A stretch of DNA of 64,000 nt. It comes from Cladopsammia gracilis (Eukaryota > Cnidaria > Anthozoa > Scleractinia > Dendrophylliidae). Location: the NCBI GenBank assembly GCA_022457155.1, contig JAJGOT010000600.1:1-64000 (forward strand), read 5' to 3'. A program made the position numbers and the translations under genes. The notes beneath the pieces are model-generated. The model was not told the DNA's origin. It did not search any database and worked only from the letters and a program-made list of their open reading frames with translations. Positions within the stretch are counted from its first letter, which is position 1, and each line of letters opens with the position of its first letter. Positions 23,279 to 35,863 of the stretch are shown one piece after another.

Positions 23279-24380
23279 CTTTTAATTGGCTCGTTGCTTT
23301 TTAATTGGCTCTTTGCTTCGTTCTAAACCTCGGAGCCTGCATTCTCCTTTGTTGATGCCTGATCTGCAATCAATAGAAGTTCTTTTTTAAAATAAACTAA
23401 TAGCATTTGGGACATTAAACTGGATGTTAAAGTGATTTACATGTATTGACTGCCTTAGCTTGCAAAATTACAAAGACTATATTCAGCACACTTAACACAA
23501 AATGTGCCAATACTATGCAAGTTTAGTCTGTAGACTGTGATCATCCAGGTTGGTTTAGTTCTGAAAAGAAATATTGTTGTTGACAATGACCGACGTTTTG
23601 ACAACCTAAGCGGTATTATGAAAAATGAGGCATTTGCAAAATGCAACATTTACACGTAGAGCCATTTGAAAGTGCTGTAAATGTTTTATTTATTACTTGT
23701 TAATAGCAACTTGAGGATATTTGGTTTGAAAGAAAACTTACTGGCATGTGTGTACTTGATGGGACTGGATCATATAAACCAGGCTGTGACAGCAGGTAAG
23801 ACTCTGGTGCTGAAAACGGACAAAACACTCCACAATGAGAAAAGGTGGAAAAATCAGCCTGCAAAGCTCATGCAGGACTTAAATAACAGACCTTGAACTT
23901 ATACTCTCGGCTTTTGGTTTGCAGGTACCCATTGTTATTTATACCCCTGGGTAAGAGAGACAATGTGGAGCAAACTTTCTTGTCTAAAGGCCTGTTTACA
24001 CAGTCGTGCGATTTTGTTGCGCTCTCCAATGCAACTTTTGTTGCAAGTGTTTGAAACTTCTGTGATGTCACACAACAAATTGCACCCAAATTGCACTGTA
24101 ATCAGCGCCTATTTACATATGCGTTTTGAAGATGCGCAAACTTGCACACGACAGAAATGGCATCAATACATCATATGCACACGAAGCCTGTTCCAGGCGT
24201 TAAGTTTGTGGCAAAAAAACAAGGGGAGGCTGGGGAAAGAGGCGAAAAAATGCCTGGCATGTGAAATTTATTTTAAAAAGCTTGTGGTGGTATACCAAAG
24301 TCTGGTATACCCTCTAATTGGCCAAATTTGACACCTGTTGTCAACACTGCAGCGTTGTTGAAGCAGACAAGAAATGCAAT

Positions 24381-24580
24381 ATGGCGTGCAAAGGTCATCC
24401 TCCATCGAGTCATGCCCACGCACGGTTTGAATCTGTATTACAGCAAGCGCTTAAAGATTTCCTGCATGTGGATAGTTTACATAAAGAACAAAAAGATTGT
24501 ATTCAAAACCTGTTGCAGTCTGGGAAGAGATGTCTTCGCCATTCTTCCAACAGGATTTGGAAAGAGCTTGATCTTTTAAC
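24381..24580 (+). pseudogene. RecQ-like DNA helicase, broken N-terminal fragment
   Basis: From ATG at 24381 the frame runs through LKDFLHVDSLHKEQKDCIQNL, the upstream helix and Gln-containing region typical of RecQ-like helicases (K/R-x-x-Q...I). The Walker A segment GRDVFAILPTGFGKSLIF then follows in a different frame, so one frameshift lies near 24523. A stop follows directly after the LIF residues and no later helicase motif (DEVH, motifs III-VI) is present. The gene is dead and truncated. Such fragments of expanded RecQ-like families are common in cnidarian genomes. Here it lies inside an element with inverted ends. Confidence 0.65.
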
Positions 24581-24627
24581 TTTTGTTCAAGGTTAATTGT
24601 ATTGCAAAGAAAAGCTGTTTCTACGAT

Positions 24628-24821
24628 AATAGGCCATTTGCACGATGGCGTCATTTGACTACAACTACCAGAATTCATTTCGTTTTTCCTTTCTTATTTA
24701 AATTTTGTAATCCCAGTGCGGTTTAAACAACAATTAAGCCCTAATTTGCACTATACAAAACAAAAAACTGAAGGATTCTGGCAGTTGTAGTCATATGACG
24801 TCATCATGCAAATGCCCTATT
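24628..24821. repeat. MITE family D (AATAGGCCATTTGCACGATG), copy 1
   Basis: The left end AATAGGCCATTTGCACGATG and right end CATCATGCAAATGCCCTATT are inverted. The interior TTGACTACAACTACCAGAAT is mirrored by ATTCTGGCAGTTGTAGTCAT. A nearly identical copy lies at 48314-48503. The near identity suggests recent movement. It cuts into the RecQ-bearing element. Confidence 0.85.
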
Positions 24822-25755
24822 GCGGTTGCTCCGCTCGTCCAGTTAAGGATATTAAATTGTCTCATTCCTTGAACGTAAGAACTTACTAGGAAAGAAGGAA
24901 TGAACGTGAGAATTTAAGCATCCGTGAGATTTACAAAACAGCAACCATGCTGTAGATTATCTGTCTGATGCCAAATCAAATAACACTATCACAAAACAAC
25001 AGAGGTTTATCAAAGCTTCACTGAGACACACTACTCGACTACAGAACTAACTAAGGAGCTAAAAATTATTGCATGAATTATGATTTCACTGCAGTGGAAT
25101 TTTAGACTACCACATTTTGAGACTCAGATCTAAGACGCCTACATCCTTTCTGCTTCTGCAGTTCCCGACTTCACGTGCTATATTGGCCAAGACCAGACTC
25201 TTGGCACCCGAAAACTGCCCAAATCCTTGTTTTCCAAAACCAGCTAAATAAGAACATTTGCAGAACTTTGGCTCCCGAGCACTTAACATTTTTTTGGCAA
25301 AACCTACAAAACATAGAAGGGTGGACTTGCAAATTGTTCGATAAAAAGGACGCAGTGTTTCTGACATGGAAAGCGAATACGTGCAATGGAATCTTATTTC
25401 CCAGGAAATCTACAACGAGTTTGATTGACAGCTGAAAACCACAACTACTTTGCCGCCGTCCGTGGTCAAAAGTGGGTGGCGTGAGCTTTCTAAAATTAAT
25501 TTCACAGGTGTTTCTTCACCTCTCTCCCAGTTTTCCCTCGTGCCGACCCTATAGCGCCTCTTTTCGCTGCTTCCTGCAATCTAAACGCCTGCAACAGGCT
25601 AATACACATGTATTTTGTGCTTTATTAATATTAAAGTTATTCTAATAATATAATATTATCGACAATTGAAACAAAAATTGCACGAAAAATTGCCTGTGTA
25701 AACAGGCGTTAAGGGAGCAACACAAAACAAAGCAAGTGATTGCGCTAATCCCATG

Positions 25756-28700
25756 CTACTTACTAGCTGTTTGATGTGCATGTCCATACACACTAGTGTA
25801 TCCATATGGAAATTGAGCATAATGGTTGTAAACCTAATATCCAAAAACAAACAAAAAAAGAAGGTTGAGTAACATACAAATATCAGTTATGGCACAGATT
25901 TTGGCAATTTTATTTCCGTTTTTTTTTTTTCTGTGTATACAGTCGGTTTGCGAAGCTACATGTACATCAAACAATCAAAATGTTGTTTCATCAGGTACCA
26001 TTCACAACACCTTAAAGTGAGTTCAAAAAACTTGGCTGCAGCTTGTCTTTTCAACCCACTTCTAGGTGTTTGGAAATCTTGATGAAACAATTTTCCTCGT
26101 GTTTTATATCTCACATCCTAATTTACTTATAATAAGGGGTAATAATTATACCATAAGTTTAAAACTTACCATCCCTTGTGGGACATAAGGTTCACATGGA
26201 ATTACTGGTACCTGAAAAGAAAATTATCATATAATTGAGCACACCAACCTTGTAATAAATAATCAAAGGCTTCTATGAGCTAACTCGTAAATATGAAACA
26301 TTTCGATGCTCTCTAATAACAGGGATGTAAATAACAGGAAGGCAGAAAAAATAACCGCCTGAAGACTGAGTTTTCTTGATTTTTCTGCCTGGAAAACTGT
26401 GTCTGCTTAATTCTCTCTCTTTTTTACCAAATTTTCCGCCTGTGATGAACAAAAGTCCACCTGTTGGATATCTTACTTACATCCCTAAATATTTCTTTTG
26501 CTTTGCCTCCCCCACCTGCATCCAATTCCCCACCCTCCCCTCCCCTCTTTCCAATGCCAGCCCCATGGGTATGGCAAGTGACCATTATTTATTGTACAGG
26601 GCTGCAGAGAATTATTTTTTCTTGAAAGGACATTATGTCCGATTGGGCACCATCTTGGTCAGACAAATGAAAAATTTGGTCAGACATTACAAGCAGGCAT
26701 ACATGACATATTCAATGCTCAAGGGTTTGCATTGCATTATAGGGCAATTTCAAATACTGTCAGGCAATTGCAAGTTTTCCGGAGATAATGTCCGACCACG
26801 GTTGCGATTTTGTCGGACATTGGCAAATTTTGGTCAGACATGTTTGATGACCGACTGTTATTTGCAGCCCCATTGTGGGCTCAACATGCCTTTTAGTCAT
26901 CTTCTGATTTTCATCAAGTGCCTTATCAAGTGTGGTGAATATCACACAGTTGGTGGCATACTTGAAACAGACACATTTCCAAGCTCACACTGTAGGGTTT
27001 AAACACGAAGTTCTGGTATAAAAAGCTTGGCTCCTCCCCCATTTCACACCTTTTGGGTGTGAAATGCAAATTGAGGCGTCTTTCAGTCGCAAAACGCGGT
27101 TAACTTCCGCATCCTGTAAATATAATTTGCTTCAAAATCTCATTAAACCAAGATTTTACCAATTGAAAGCAAAAAAAAAAAGAAATAGAAGTTCATAAAA
27201 TCTTCTGATATAACTTTTCTTAAAGTTTTTCCAAATTGTGTTAGCAATGGTCTTAGTAATGACGCATGTTATTTGTCAGTTGTTAATGCTTCAGTAGTTG
27301 ATTGGCAACTGGAGGTGAGAATGGCCAGGCCAGGCTCCTTTTATACCAGAACTTTGTGTTTAAGTCTGTGCATTTTACTCTCACATTTAATAGGTTTCAA
27401 GAACAATAAATTTTAGGATGTACTTGGAAACCCTAGAGTGAAACCAACAATTATTTTATTATTTCTCATGAATTGTCCTGAATTGCAAAATGCCATAAAC
27501 AAAATGCAGGAGCTTGATTCACCATAAAAATTAATGTTGACAAAAACAAATGAACTTTTAGTTAATGAACAGTGAAGTGAAGCAAGCTTATTATACCTGC
27601 TGGACCAGATTTGGAGCCTGTACTTGTAAGGGATAATAGTATTCTCCACGCATTTGGGAGTTGACTATAAAGGAAATGAGAACAGCATTCATTAGAATTC
27701 AATGATACAAATCCTTTACCCTAAAGTTGTAAAAACTGCTGTAATTATCATGCAGATATATAGAGGTTCATTTATTTTATGTATACAAAATAATTCTGAT
27801 CCAAAGATAATTAAAAGCTGAATATTAAGTTCTTCACAAATTATAAGGTTTGAAGCCATTTTCCAACTTTAGATACAAAGTATCATTTTTTGACACTCAA
27901 TATTTACCATATCTGTAGGTTATTATTTAATTATTTCTGTGTAATTCTTTCTTTTCTGCAGCAGACTAAAAACAGATCTGCTTGTTTCGAACGGGTAAGC
28001 ACAATCATGTCACAACGCCGCCTAGAATACATATAAAAAGCTTGAAAGCTCTACATACCAACTACCAGTTCTGGGTTGTCTACTGGTCCCTGGATCTGCA
28101 ACACAACACAAAGTCATCAACACAAAAGATAAAACTTGAACATACACATACCACTACCAGAAACCCATAAGTGGGTTGAAACGTGCAAATATCTCTTGTA
28201 CTCTTCAAAACAAGCTTACAATTGAAGACGTCGGAGCATGTCCAACCTATGTCGAATTTGAGACCTTTTTTTTCGCGCTCATTTTACCTCATTTTTGGCA
28301 TGTGACCTACAAATTAATTGCAAAACATTGTTCAGAATTTATGCTGTTTTTTTCCGTCGTTTTAGAGTAATAATGTATGCAAAAAACAAAAATTAACTAA
28401 ACTCCGTCTTGCCGTTGAATCCTGTTCAAGAAAATGAATCCCAACGTTTACCCGAATTTCTGGATTTTATGCCGAGTTTTTTTCACTACAGATGGCCAAG
28501 TTTGGGCCCGTGCCGCTAAATCCCGCTCAAGAAAAAATTATCCCAAAGTTCATTCCCTCAAAATCGCGTCATTTTTATCGTCAATAGTCAGCAAAGGTGT
28601 CGCAAAGCATGTCGGGATATCAATGGCGACATCGAGGACAGAATGTCCACCAAAACAAAATACCGAAAATATTACAAGTCTCGAAGCACTTCAGATTTCG

Positions 28701-31700
28701 GGCATTTCGATTGCGGCACAGGATGGCAAATGGGCCACAACTCACAACGGCTGCCCCTTTTCTGATCCGAAGTGATTCCAGACTTTCCCGCCGGCCCTGT
28801 CTTGCCAACCAACGTCTATTTTCACCTCGAGTGCAAAATAGCAATTTAGACACAAGGTGGGACAAGAAACACGACTCGTTTCTTTGAGAGGTGCTAGAGA
28901 CGTAAATAGCGGTATTTTCATTCAGGTTGTTGGCACTGGTCAAGAGCATTGCGGTCGCATAGTCTCACGGCCAATCTCCTTTTAATGGTGTCGATTTGGA
29001 GTACGTTTCGTACAGTTTTGGAAGGAACTACGCTCAGATGTACGGTCAAATCACTAGAGGGCCAGAACTCGTCTTTATTCAGGTAGTTTAGTTTAGTTAA
29101 TTTCGTTTTTATATACGTTTATTTCCTCCCAAATGACGGGAAAACCAGCATACAAATTTGTATGTTTTGAAGTTAATTTGTAGGTCACATGCCAAAAATG
29201 AGGCAAAATAAGTGCGAAAAGACAAAAAAGGTCTGAAATTCGACATAGGTTGGTAATGCTCCGGACGCTTCAATTATTCAATTTGCTAAGAAGTTGTTAC
29301 TCCAGCCATGTTTGGAAAGTCAAGATTAAAATATCAACACTACTCAATTTGCTAGAACAACTTGCTTCCATCTTGAGGGACCGAGGGGGTTTCCAAATAT
29401 GGTACTAAGCAAAAAATGAATATTTGGAAGTCATTAATGTGCATTACACATTATAAACCAACTTATAAGTTTTTTTTCTGCTACTACTATGAAGGTGCCC
29501 TCAATAGAAGTGCTAGTCATACCTGCTTTTTCACTGCCGGTCCTAAATTTAATTTTTTATTTCTTAGGAACAAGGTGCCCTGAAAAAAAGCATAAATAAT
29601 AAAATAATTAATGTAATTCCATTTTATGATAATTATTATCATCATAAAATTGAATTATATTTGAGAGTAAGATGTGAAGCAAGAGTGATCCTCTAATTGC
29701 CTTCAGGTAAATCTTAAAAGTGGGTCAGGCAATGTTTTTTTTTTTAGTCAATTTACGGTCTCTTGCCTAGCAGAGAAAGTGAATTGCAACAATTCACCAA
29801 ACATTGTACAATGTACTTTTTGTTGGAAGAAAAATCTAAGAAAGCACAAATCAGACTTACCATATTTGTGACATTTTTGACATCACTGGCGTTTTGAAAG
29901 GAAACGAATCCATATCTGCAAAAATAGCACTTATATGAGACTGCAGTTTAGCAATATTGAACTATTTTAAACATCATAATCCCAGGAGTTTACAAGTTGA
30001 AAGCATAAATGTCCCAAAACTCATTCTTTCTGTACCCATTTTGGGCAGGCTACCCAGGGGATGTTAACATATAGGGCTGTCAGCATAACCGGATGCCACC
30101 CAGAAGAAAATTTGGGTAAACTTTTTAAATGCCACAGAAACAGCTATCCCAGGGACAGGATTTTGACATTTATGTTACAGTCAAGCTTTTAACCAGCAGG
30201 GTGTGCAGGCATCCTGTGGACGTTCATGAAAATTGCACCTACTCCTTTAAAAAGTTATGATGGGAGATATCTTCAGGATGCCCACTATTCGGTTTCTAGC
30301 GAAAAGCCTGGTTAAAGTTCTTTTACAGCACCAATATCTGCCCTAACAATACCTTGCAAAATACTCTACAAAATTTTGCCTTTGCAGTTGATTGCAAACA
30401 GAATGTGTAGTTCCAGAAAATATCCATACCCCCTCCCCCCCCCCCCCCAGCCAGCTGAAGGTCACTGGAAATTTTTAAGGGGGAAGGGGTGGGTTCAAAG
30501 GCGGTAATTTCCGAGGGGTAGGGGGTGTTCATGTTCAGCTACTTTTCCAAAGGGTGATGAACCACTTGCAAAGTACTGAAAACAACGTACGATCGATCCG
30601 AAGCACGAAAAAATACCTACGTATGTTGTTTTGAAACAAAAATCATTGCTCCCAACAATTGGGATAAGCTATAATTTTTCTGTTTTCTCTTTTAGTTAGC
30701 TAGGGCTACAATCTCCAGAAGAAAGCTTGTCCGATGATGTGCATCTGGAACTCAAAATGGTGGACAAAACAGAAGAGTCTCATCACCAGACTACCAGTGA
30801 AATGAAATATAATTATTAACCATCAGCTCCTCCTCTACTCTTGAAATCAAAGATATTGTATGTGGGAAAGAGCTAATGCCGCAGAACAATGAAGTTTACT
30901 ATCGTTCTTATGTGGAACAATACTTAACGTTTTCCACCGACTTTGTTTAGTGTTCAATTTTTTTGCAATACTATGGTTACAACTAGATTGTTACAACCGA
31001 GTCAATCGTCCCCTTCTTCAAAGTAAGAAGCAATTTGTACTTCCAAAGGGGTGTTTTAAAAAATTAATATTGGAAATTCCTGGGGGGAGGGGAGTGCAAA
31101 ACAAAAAACCTTTCGTGGGGGGGGGGGGGGGGTATGGATATTTTCTGGAACTACACAATAAACTACCATTGAGCTTTATGCAAACTGGAAAATTATCAGT
31201 GAGTTGTGCAACCCCAACTGCTTCTTTTGCATGCTGGGTACAACAAACCAGGGAAAATGAGGTCCTTGGGGGGAGGGGGTAGGGGAAGCAAGGGAGGGGA
31301 GAGGGTCAAATGACTGGTGCATTTAATTTGGTGAATTTAAAATTACTCAACTAAATTTTTTTGATGTGTTTGCCCCTCTCTCAAAATGGCATCAGCAATT
31401 TCCACTAGGTCTTTAGTTCAAACTTACCCTTTGGAAACATTATCCTCGTCAACTATGACTTTAGCTTCTAGAACATTACTGAAATTCGCAAAAAAATCCC
31501 CAAGTTCCTGGCCCGTTGTCTGCAAATAAAGGAAATAAACTATTAATTTGAGCAACTGTGCCACCACACTTCTTAAAATAATGACAATTTAGTATTTGTG
31601 CGAGGTTTTGATGACGAATAAAATGCAACAAAGGTGATTCTTTTCTTCCGCCGCCATTTTCAACATTCCCAGAAGAACTTTCCGGTGTGGCGAAAAATAA

Positions 31701-32551
31701 ATTAGTCAAGCGCGTCATTTCGCGCGCTTTTCGCTGCATGAATTATCTCAACTTCATCGCCACGTTTTTTTCACTTTTTGCACGGGATGATCGATGAACA
31801 TTTTTAATTTAAAGCTGACTTTTGAAAAAATGGCAAGAAAAAGATTAAGAATTCATACAGTTACGATGATCACAAGCCAAGAAAAACTGCAACAGGAAAG
31901 AAACCACTTGACAGCAATAGCTTGCAATGGGATCAACTTCAACACGATTACCGCAATCATCACTCTGGACAAATCTCATTCCTCAACACCAAAGAAAGTC
32001 GATTTTCGCAGCAAACTTGAATTACTATCAAAACTATAACGCGTTAGCGCTTAGAGAATGTACCTCGTTCCAAGGCTATTGTCTTCTCGGTAGCAAATGT
32101 TAATCTAACCCGCGATTCAATGATAGCTTGTGCACCATGTTTATAATTTTGATCGGGTCATGTTTTTAAACTATTTTTCTGACAAATTAAACAAACATCC
32201 CGTCTGCTTTGCGAAATAACAGAAATAAATCAGCTTAGTGCCTCTTTAGACAGTAATCAGGAACATAATTGCAATCTATAGTACTTTAAGTCAGCTAATT
32301 TGTGTTCGGAGAATAAACAACTGGTGATCGCGTCGGTCTGCAATTTCAGCCGCTCGCGGCTTTCAAGAGGAAAACGCTCGGTTAAACGCAAAAATTGCCC
32401 TAACCCTTTCACGTTAAAAAACAACAGAGTTCTTGAAATTGCAACAGTGAAAATAATCCATCGAAGAACAACTTACATTTAAAGGCAATCCTCCAACGAA
32501 CAGACGGTTTGGGAATCGCTTCCCGAAGAGGTATGTCGATTGGTAATTCTC
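25756..32551 (-). CDS. Boule-like germline RRM protein (BOLL), seven exons
   Basis: Minus-strand exons: 32551-32477, 31519-31428, 29915-29861, 28095-28059, 27664-27597, 26211-26170 and 25833-25756. All are GT-AG with agreeing phase, 447 bases including the stop. The product has one RRM with RNP2 (RLFVGGLP) and RNP1 (KGYGFVSF), the acidic VDEDNVSKG turn typical of boule, then a Tyr/Pro/Gln-rich tail (MRGEYYYPLQVQ, YNHYAQFPYGYTS). Boule/DAZ proteins bind 3' untranslated regions and promote translation in meiotic germ cells. The initiator is not certain: an ATG directly before a GTAAGC donor at about 32853-32855 would join in phase and add only Met. The end is also uncertain. TAG at 25756-25758 gives about 149 residues, short for boule (usually 250-300), and a GTAAGT overlaps the last codons, so longer isoforms using further exons are possible. 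AATAAA on the minus strand is at 25621-25626. Confidence 0.85.
26340..26999. other. Boule intron with repeat-like open frame
   Basis: A long plus-strand open frame crosses this intron, but it shows no family motif and contains repeated GGTCAGACA/TGTCCGAC words, so I read it as dispersed repeat DNA rather than a gene. Confidence 0.45.
27000..27363. repeat. MITE with AAACACGAAGTTCTGGTATA ends
   Basis: The left end TTAAACACGAAGTTCTGGTA is inverted against the right end TACCAGAACTTTGTGTTTAA, followed inward by AAAAGCTTGGCTCC/GGCTCCTTTT segments. It is about 364 bp and lies in the boule intron upstream of the exon at 27597-27664. Confidence 0.75.
28219..29275. mobile_element. Non-autonomous TIR element, about 1.06 kb
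   Basis: The ends are inverted over about 110 bp: left ATTGAAGACGTCGGAGCATG through CCAACCTATGTCGAATTT to GGCATGTGACCTACAAATTA; right TAATTTGTAGGTCACATGCC to TCCGGACGCTTCAAT. The interior has short open frames but no recognisable transposase. It lies in a boule intron (between the exons at 28059-28095 and 29861-29915). Confidence 0.75.
30395..31165. repeat. Inverted pair of poly-G repeats in boule intron
   Basis: TGTAGTTCCAGAAAATATCC followed by ATACCCCC and a C-run at 30407-30450 is mirrored by a G-run with TATGGATATTTTCTGGAACT ending near 31155. Each copy also has a TTGGAAATTC/GGAAATTTTT word and G-rich strings on its other side. This is one repeat family in two opposite copies about 0.65 kb apart. 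Confidence 0.65.
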
Positions 32552-34340
32552 CTGAAAAAAGTAACCAAAGCACAGGTTAGATCTGTCTTTCGCAAACGCT
32601 ATGAACAAACGTTAAGCAAACGCTGTACTTATTGCAAGTTTCCTTTCCATGCCAAAGACCAAAAAACTGCTAGCGTGGCGGACTGCGTTCCATTTTCCCA
32701 ACTCATTTATGAGCCCTCATTTCGAGACAGCGATGCTACTCAGAATGTTAAGTTTCCAGTTGAAAACCCAGTCAAGTGCGATATTAAGCAAAAATCTCAG
32801 AGAGATAGGCATTTCGAGAGGTTAAAAATATCTATTCCCTATAAACTTGCTTACCATGATTTTTTGGACTTGTACAAGCGGCTTACACGTGGGAACTGGA
32901 TACCGACCGCAACATTTCCAGTTATTTATACCCCAGTTGACATCAATTATGCTGTAATTAGGGTCAATTTCACAGCACAATGAATGACAAGTTTTCCCAG
33001 AGGAACAAACAATTTTCGAATCTTTGCTCCAAAGATAACAATGTGTTTGTAAAATCGAACAATCAGAGGTGACATACTCCAAAGGTTTGTCATTTTTATT
33101 GCTTTAGAACGGTTATGGAATATATAGTAACAATAAAGCTTCGATGCGAAGAAATGTTGTATTTCACCGGAAGTTGTAAGATGTAGTAACGAATTTCAAA
33201 GTGGGTGGTTTGAGTGGCTTCATTTGATAAATCGGTGTTGATGGTATCATCCTGCTGCTTTCAAAAGAACGAATTATCGCAAGATCACAGCTTCGATAGA
33301 TAAAAAAGGCCGCAACTACAACTTGACAGCAAACTCCAAAACATTCTCCAGAGAAACTTGGCAAAAAACAAAAAATATATTAACAACCCGGGTTAACAAC
33401 ACGTCCAAAGTTTCATACGGATCAAAATAAATGATATAGTGTTGATCTCGCAATAAATATTAACAAAAACTACACCTGCAAGAGCAACAATGCTTTAATT
33501 TTGCAGAAAATCATCTGTTTCTTGAATTTCTTTTTCCGTCATGTCAAGTGCATAATTTCACGATTAGTGTAATTATCTGGGATAGTCCCTTGTTTGCACC
33601 CCAAGCTAGCTAATCATTCTAATCATTGACATATACAACTGAAATCCAAGAAAGTATAAACAGGTTCTTATTATCTCATCTATCAAAATGGAACTTGGAG
33701 AAGTTTGATACATTATTTTCCCACGGTTGAGGTGTGACATTTCATTATCCTGTTTATTTGAATGTTTTCAGGGTGGAGACATTTCATTAACAAATTAGCA
33801 TAGCAACCTTAAAATAACAGCCGATATAACCCAAGAGTCGCAATAAAGGCCGTATTGCAAAGTCAACAGGATGTGGCTTTACATTTCGAATATCCAGAAT
33901 GAAAATAGAGTTTTTCTTGTTTTGAAAAAGCCAAAATGAAAGTTTATAATAAAATGCACACCGCACGCGTATCACGCTCGCACGGACGAATAATCATCAT
34001 GGACAATTGCGTCTAATTAGAAGCATGCCGACACGTTTTTTTCACGCTCGTTGTGGAAGGCGCGAAAATGTTCTTTCCTTTCACAGGAGCAAAAAGGAAA
34101 TTAAACATCTTATCTAGTTTAATATAGTAACGCTAGAAAGAGAATCAAATGTTTCAATGCAAGTGGAATTTACGATATTGTTGCTACTGAGAAAATGGAC
34201 TGCTGTGTTCTGGTTTATGCGACGTGTCATGTATATGTCGAAAGGAAATCAGAAGTGTGGCGGCTTGTTAAAAACGCGAAACACCGAAACACCTCGGTTC
34301 TTTGACAGTTCGGCCGATCTAATCTGATCAAGATATATTT
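32552..34340. other. Boule upstream flank, no gene seen
   Basis: This should contain the boule promoter and 5' untranslated exon. A plus-strand open frame at about 32540-32983 overlaps the first boule exon in antisense and has no recognised domain, so it is not called. No other exon is supported. Confidence 0.45.
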
Positions 34341-35863
34341 AGGTTAATCCGGTTAACATAAACAGGTAATTCGAGGACAGCTGCCTCAGTTCGACTCTCT
34401 TGTCATACTGCCACTCCCATGACTCACGCATCGCTTTTCAAAATAAATTTTTCTAGTGCTCTTTCGATTGTCCTTCTTAGAAGGAATTTTAAATCAAATT
34501 TAAGATAAGGACATCTTTCGATAACCCTTAGCATGAAGAATTTTAAAGGCGTGAGAAATTATTTGATGTTACGAACGAGTTGTTCTCGCGCGTTTGTCGC
34601 TCTGTCTCCGCGCTTCGCTGTCGCCGCCTGTTTCGTTAAACGGAAGACAACTTTTTTAGCCATCTCATTGAACCCGCGTCACTGGGGATTTATTTACTAT
34701 AGGAGTAAACAATTTTGAAGAAAAAAATCGAATGAAAGTTTCAGAAGTTTCTCACGTTTCATTCTGTTTCCACGAATTGCTTCTTCAAGGCGGATGGCGC
34801 GCGAGATGCGATACAATCGACCTTTATTAATTATTTTCCGATTCATCAAAACGACCCATCTGCGCTAACGGCATTAGACTTCACGACGGTCTATTTAATG
34901 CCCTGCAAAAGTACCTATCCTGAAGGCTTTTCCACTTACTCAGATTGCTGAGAAAGAAGGAAAGTGACCTAAAAACTTTAATAAGGCGACGCCCGATCGA
35001 TCCTCTCCCCGGCTCTCGATCTTCAGTCAATTTTTTTCCTGTTTCACGTTACTTTCCGCGCTTAAACTTTTGTCTCTTCCACAATGTAAGATCAATGAGC
35101 TTGATCTTTCTTCAGCGTCCTTAATTTTTAAAAGAAACTATCATAAAAAGATCAGGATGTTAAGTCCCGATAATATAAAATCGCGCGCTGATTTCGCTAA
35201 TACGCGCACAGTACTTGGGAAACTGTCGCGCGCGGAAGCGATGGATTGATGCGGATACATCATTTTGTTCTGTCTTGGCGGAATTGGTCCAGTTTATGCT
35301 GCTGATCTCAGCTGGTCTGCATTTCTCGATTTAAGACTGCGAGTAGTTGCCCTAAAAGTGCGCTAGCCAAGATTTAGGAATTTTGGTATATTTGGCAAAT
35401 TAACGACGGCTTCTTGCGGCTATTCATTCTCATGAAAAGAAAAAAAGGAAAAGCGAGTTACTTCTTGTCGGTTTGGATCAATCGTATATCAAAAAGGCAG
35501 CGATTGTCAGCAACTTATGATACAGACCTCTCTAAATCTTCGTTCTGAGTTCGCGAGGATTTTTTACAGAGCTAAAAAAGCCAGTTATTTGGTGGAGAGG
35601 AGAGAAAATTTTCAGTTTTTTCCTCAGATCCGAGAGCGCGCGAGGTGATTTATATCTATTCTCGCGACTATTCTTTTCGTCTTCTCGCAGATTTCTCGCT
35701 CCAAAAACATAGAAAAAGAAAGAGACTGCTCGTATTCTATCGTAGATGGATAGAATCTTCTCTTGTTTTCAGAAAGCCGCGTTTGTATATACAATACGAC
35801 GTTGATAAAAAAAGGTATCACGCATGCTGTTGACCGTCGAAAGTTATTATAAGAACTAACTAT
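34341..35863. repeat. 1.5 kb tandem repeat, unit 1
   Basis: It begins AGGTTAATCCGGTTAACATA and runs through GAGGACAGCTGCC, GAAGAATTTTAAAGGCGTGA, AAGTTTCAGAAGTTTCTCAC and GATCGATCCTCTCCC blocks to CGCATGCTGTTGACCGTCGA. The whole is repeated directly in unit 2 with scattered substitutions and short indels. No conserved protein is recognised. The frames open in one unit are interrupted in the other. Confidence 0.9.

Larger units (their letters stand above)
24187..25601. mobile_element. TIR element carrying a RecQ-like fragment
   Basis: The left end AGCCTGTTCCAGGCGTTAAG is inverted against the right end CTAAACGCCTGCAACAGGCT. Both ends are followed by GC-rich subterminal words (GAGGCGAAAAAATGCCTGG left, GCGCCTCTTTTCGCTGCTTC right). 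The interior holds the broken helicase start at 24381-24580 and a younger MITE at 24628-24821. The element sits inside another MITE. I see no transposase in it, so it is a non-autonomous or decayed copy. Confidence 0.6.
23986..25713. mobile_element. MITE (GCCTGTTTACAC family) split by an insertion
   Basis: The left part, 23986 to about 24186, has the GGCCTGTTTACAC end and GCGCTCTCCAATGCAACTT interior of the family copied whole at 45452-45771. The right end, CAAAAATTGCACGAAAAATTG ending GTGTAAACAGGCGTTAA, resumes at about 25658-25713. The 1.4 kb between them is a separate element with its own ends (24187-25601). Confidence 0.6.

Noticed and set aside
26376..27002. 208-residue plus-strand open frame in a boule intron
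   Set aside because: No domain, signal or splice support. It contains repeated GGTCAGACA words, so it reads as dispersed repeat DNA.
28434..28775. 113-residue frame inside the 28219-29275 element
   Set aside because: No transposase motifs, and overlapping frames on both strands are equally open; not enough to call a gene.
32540..32983. 147-residue plus-strand frame opposite the boule start
   Set aside because: It overlaps the first boule exon in antisense and shows no recognised family; probably chance.
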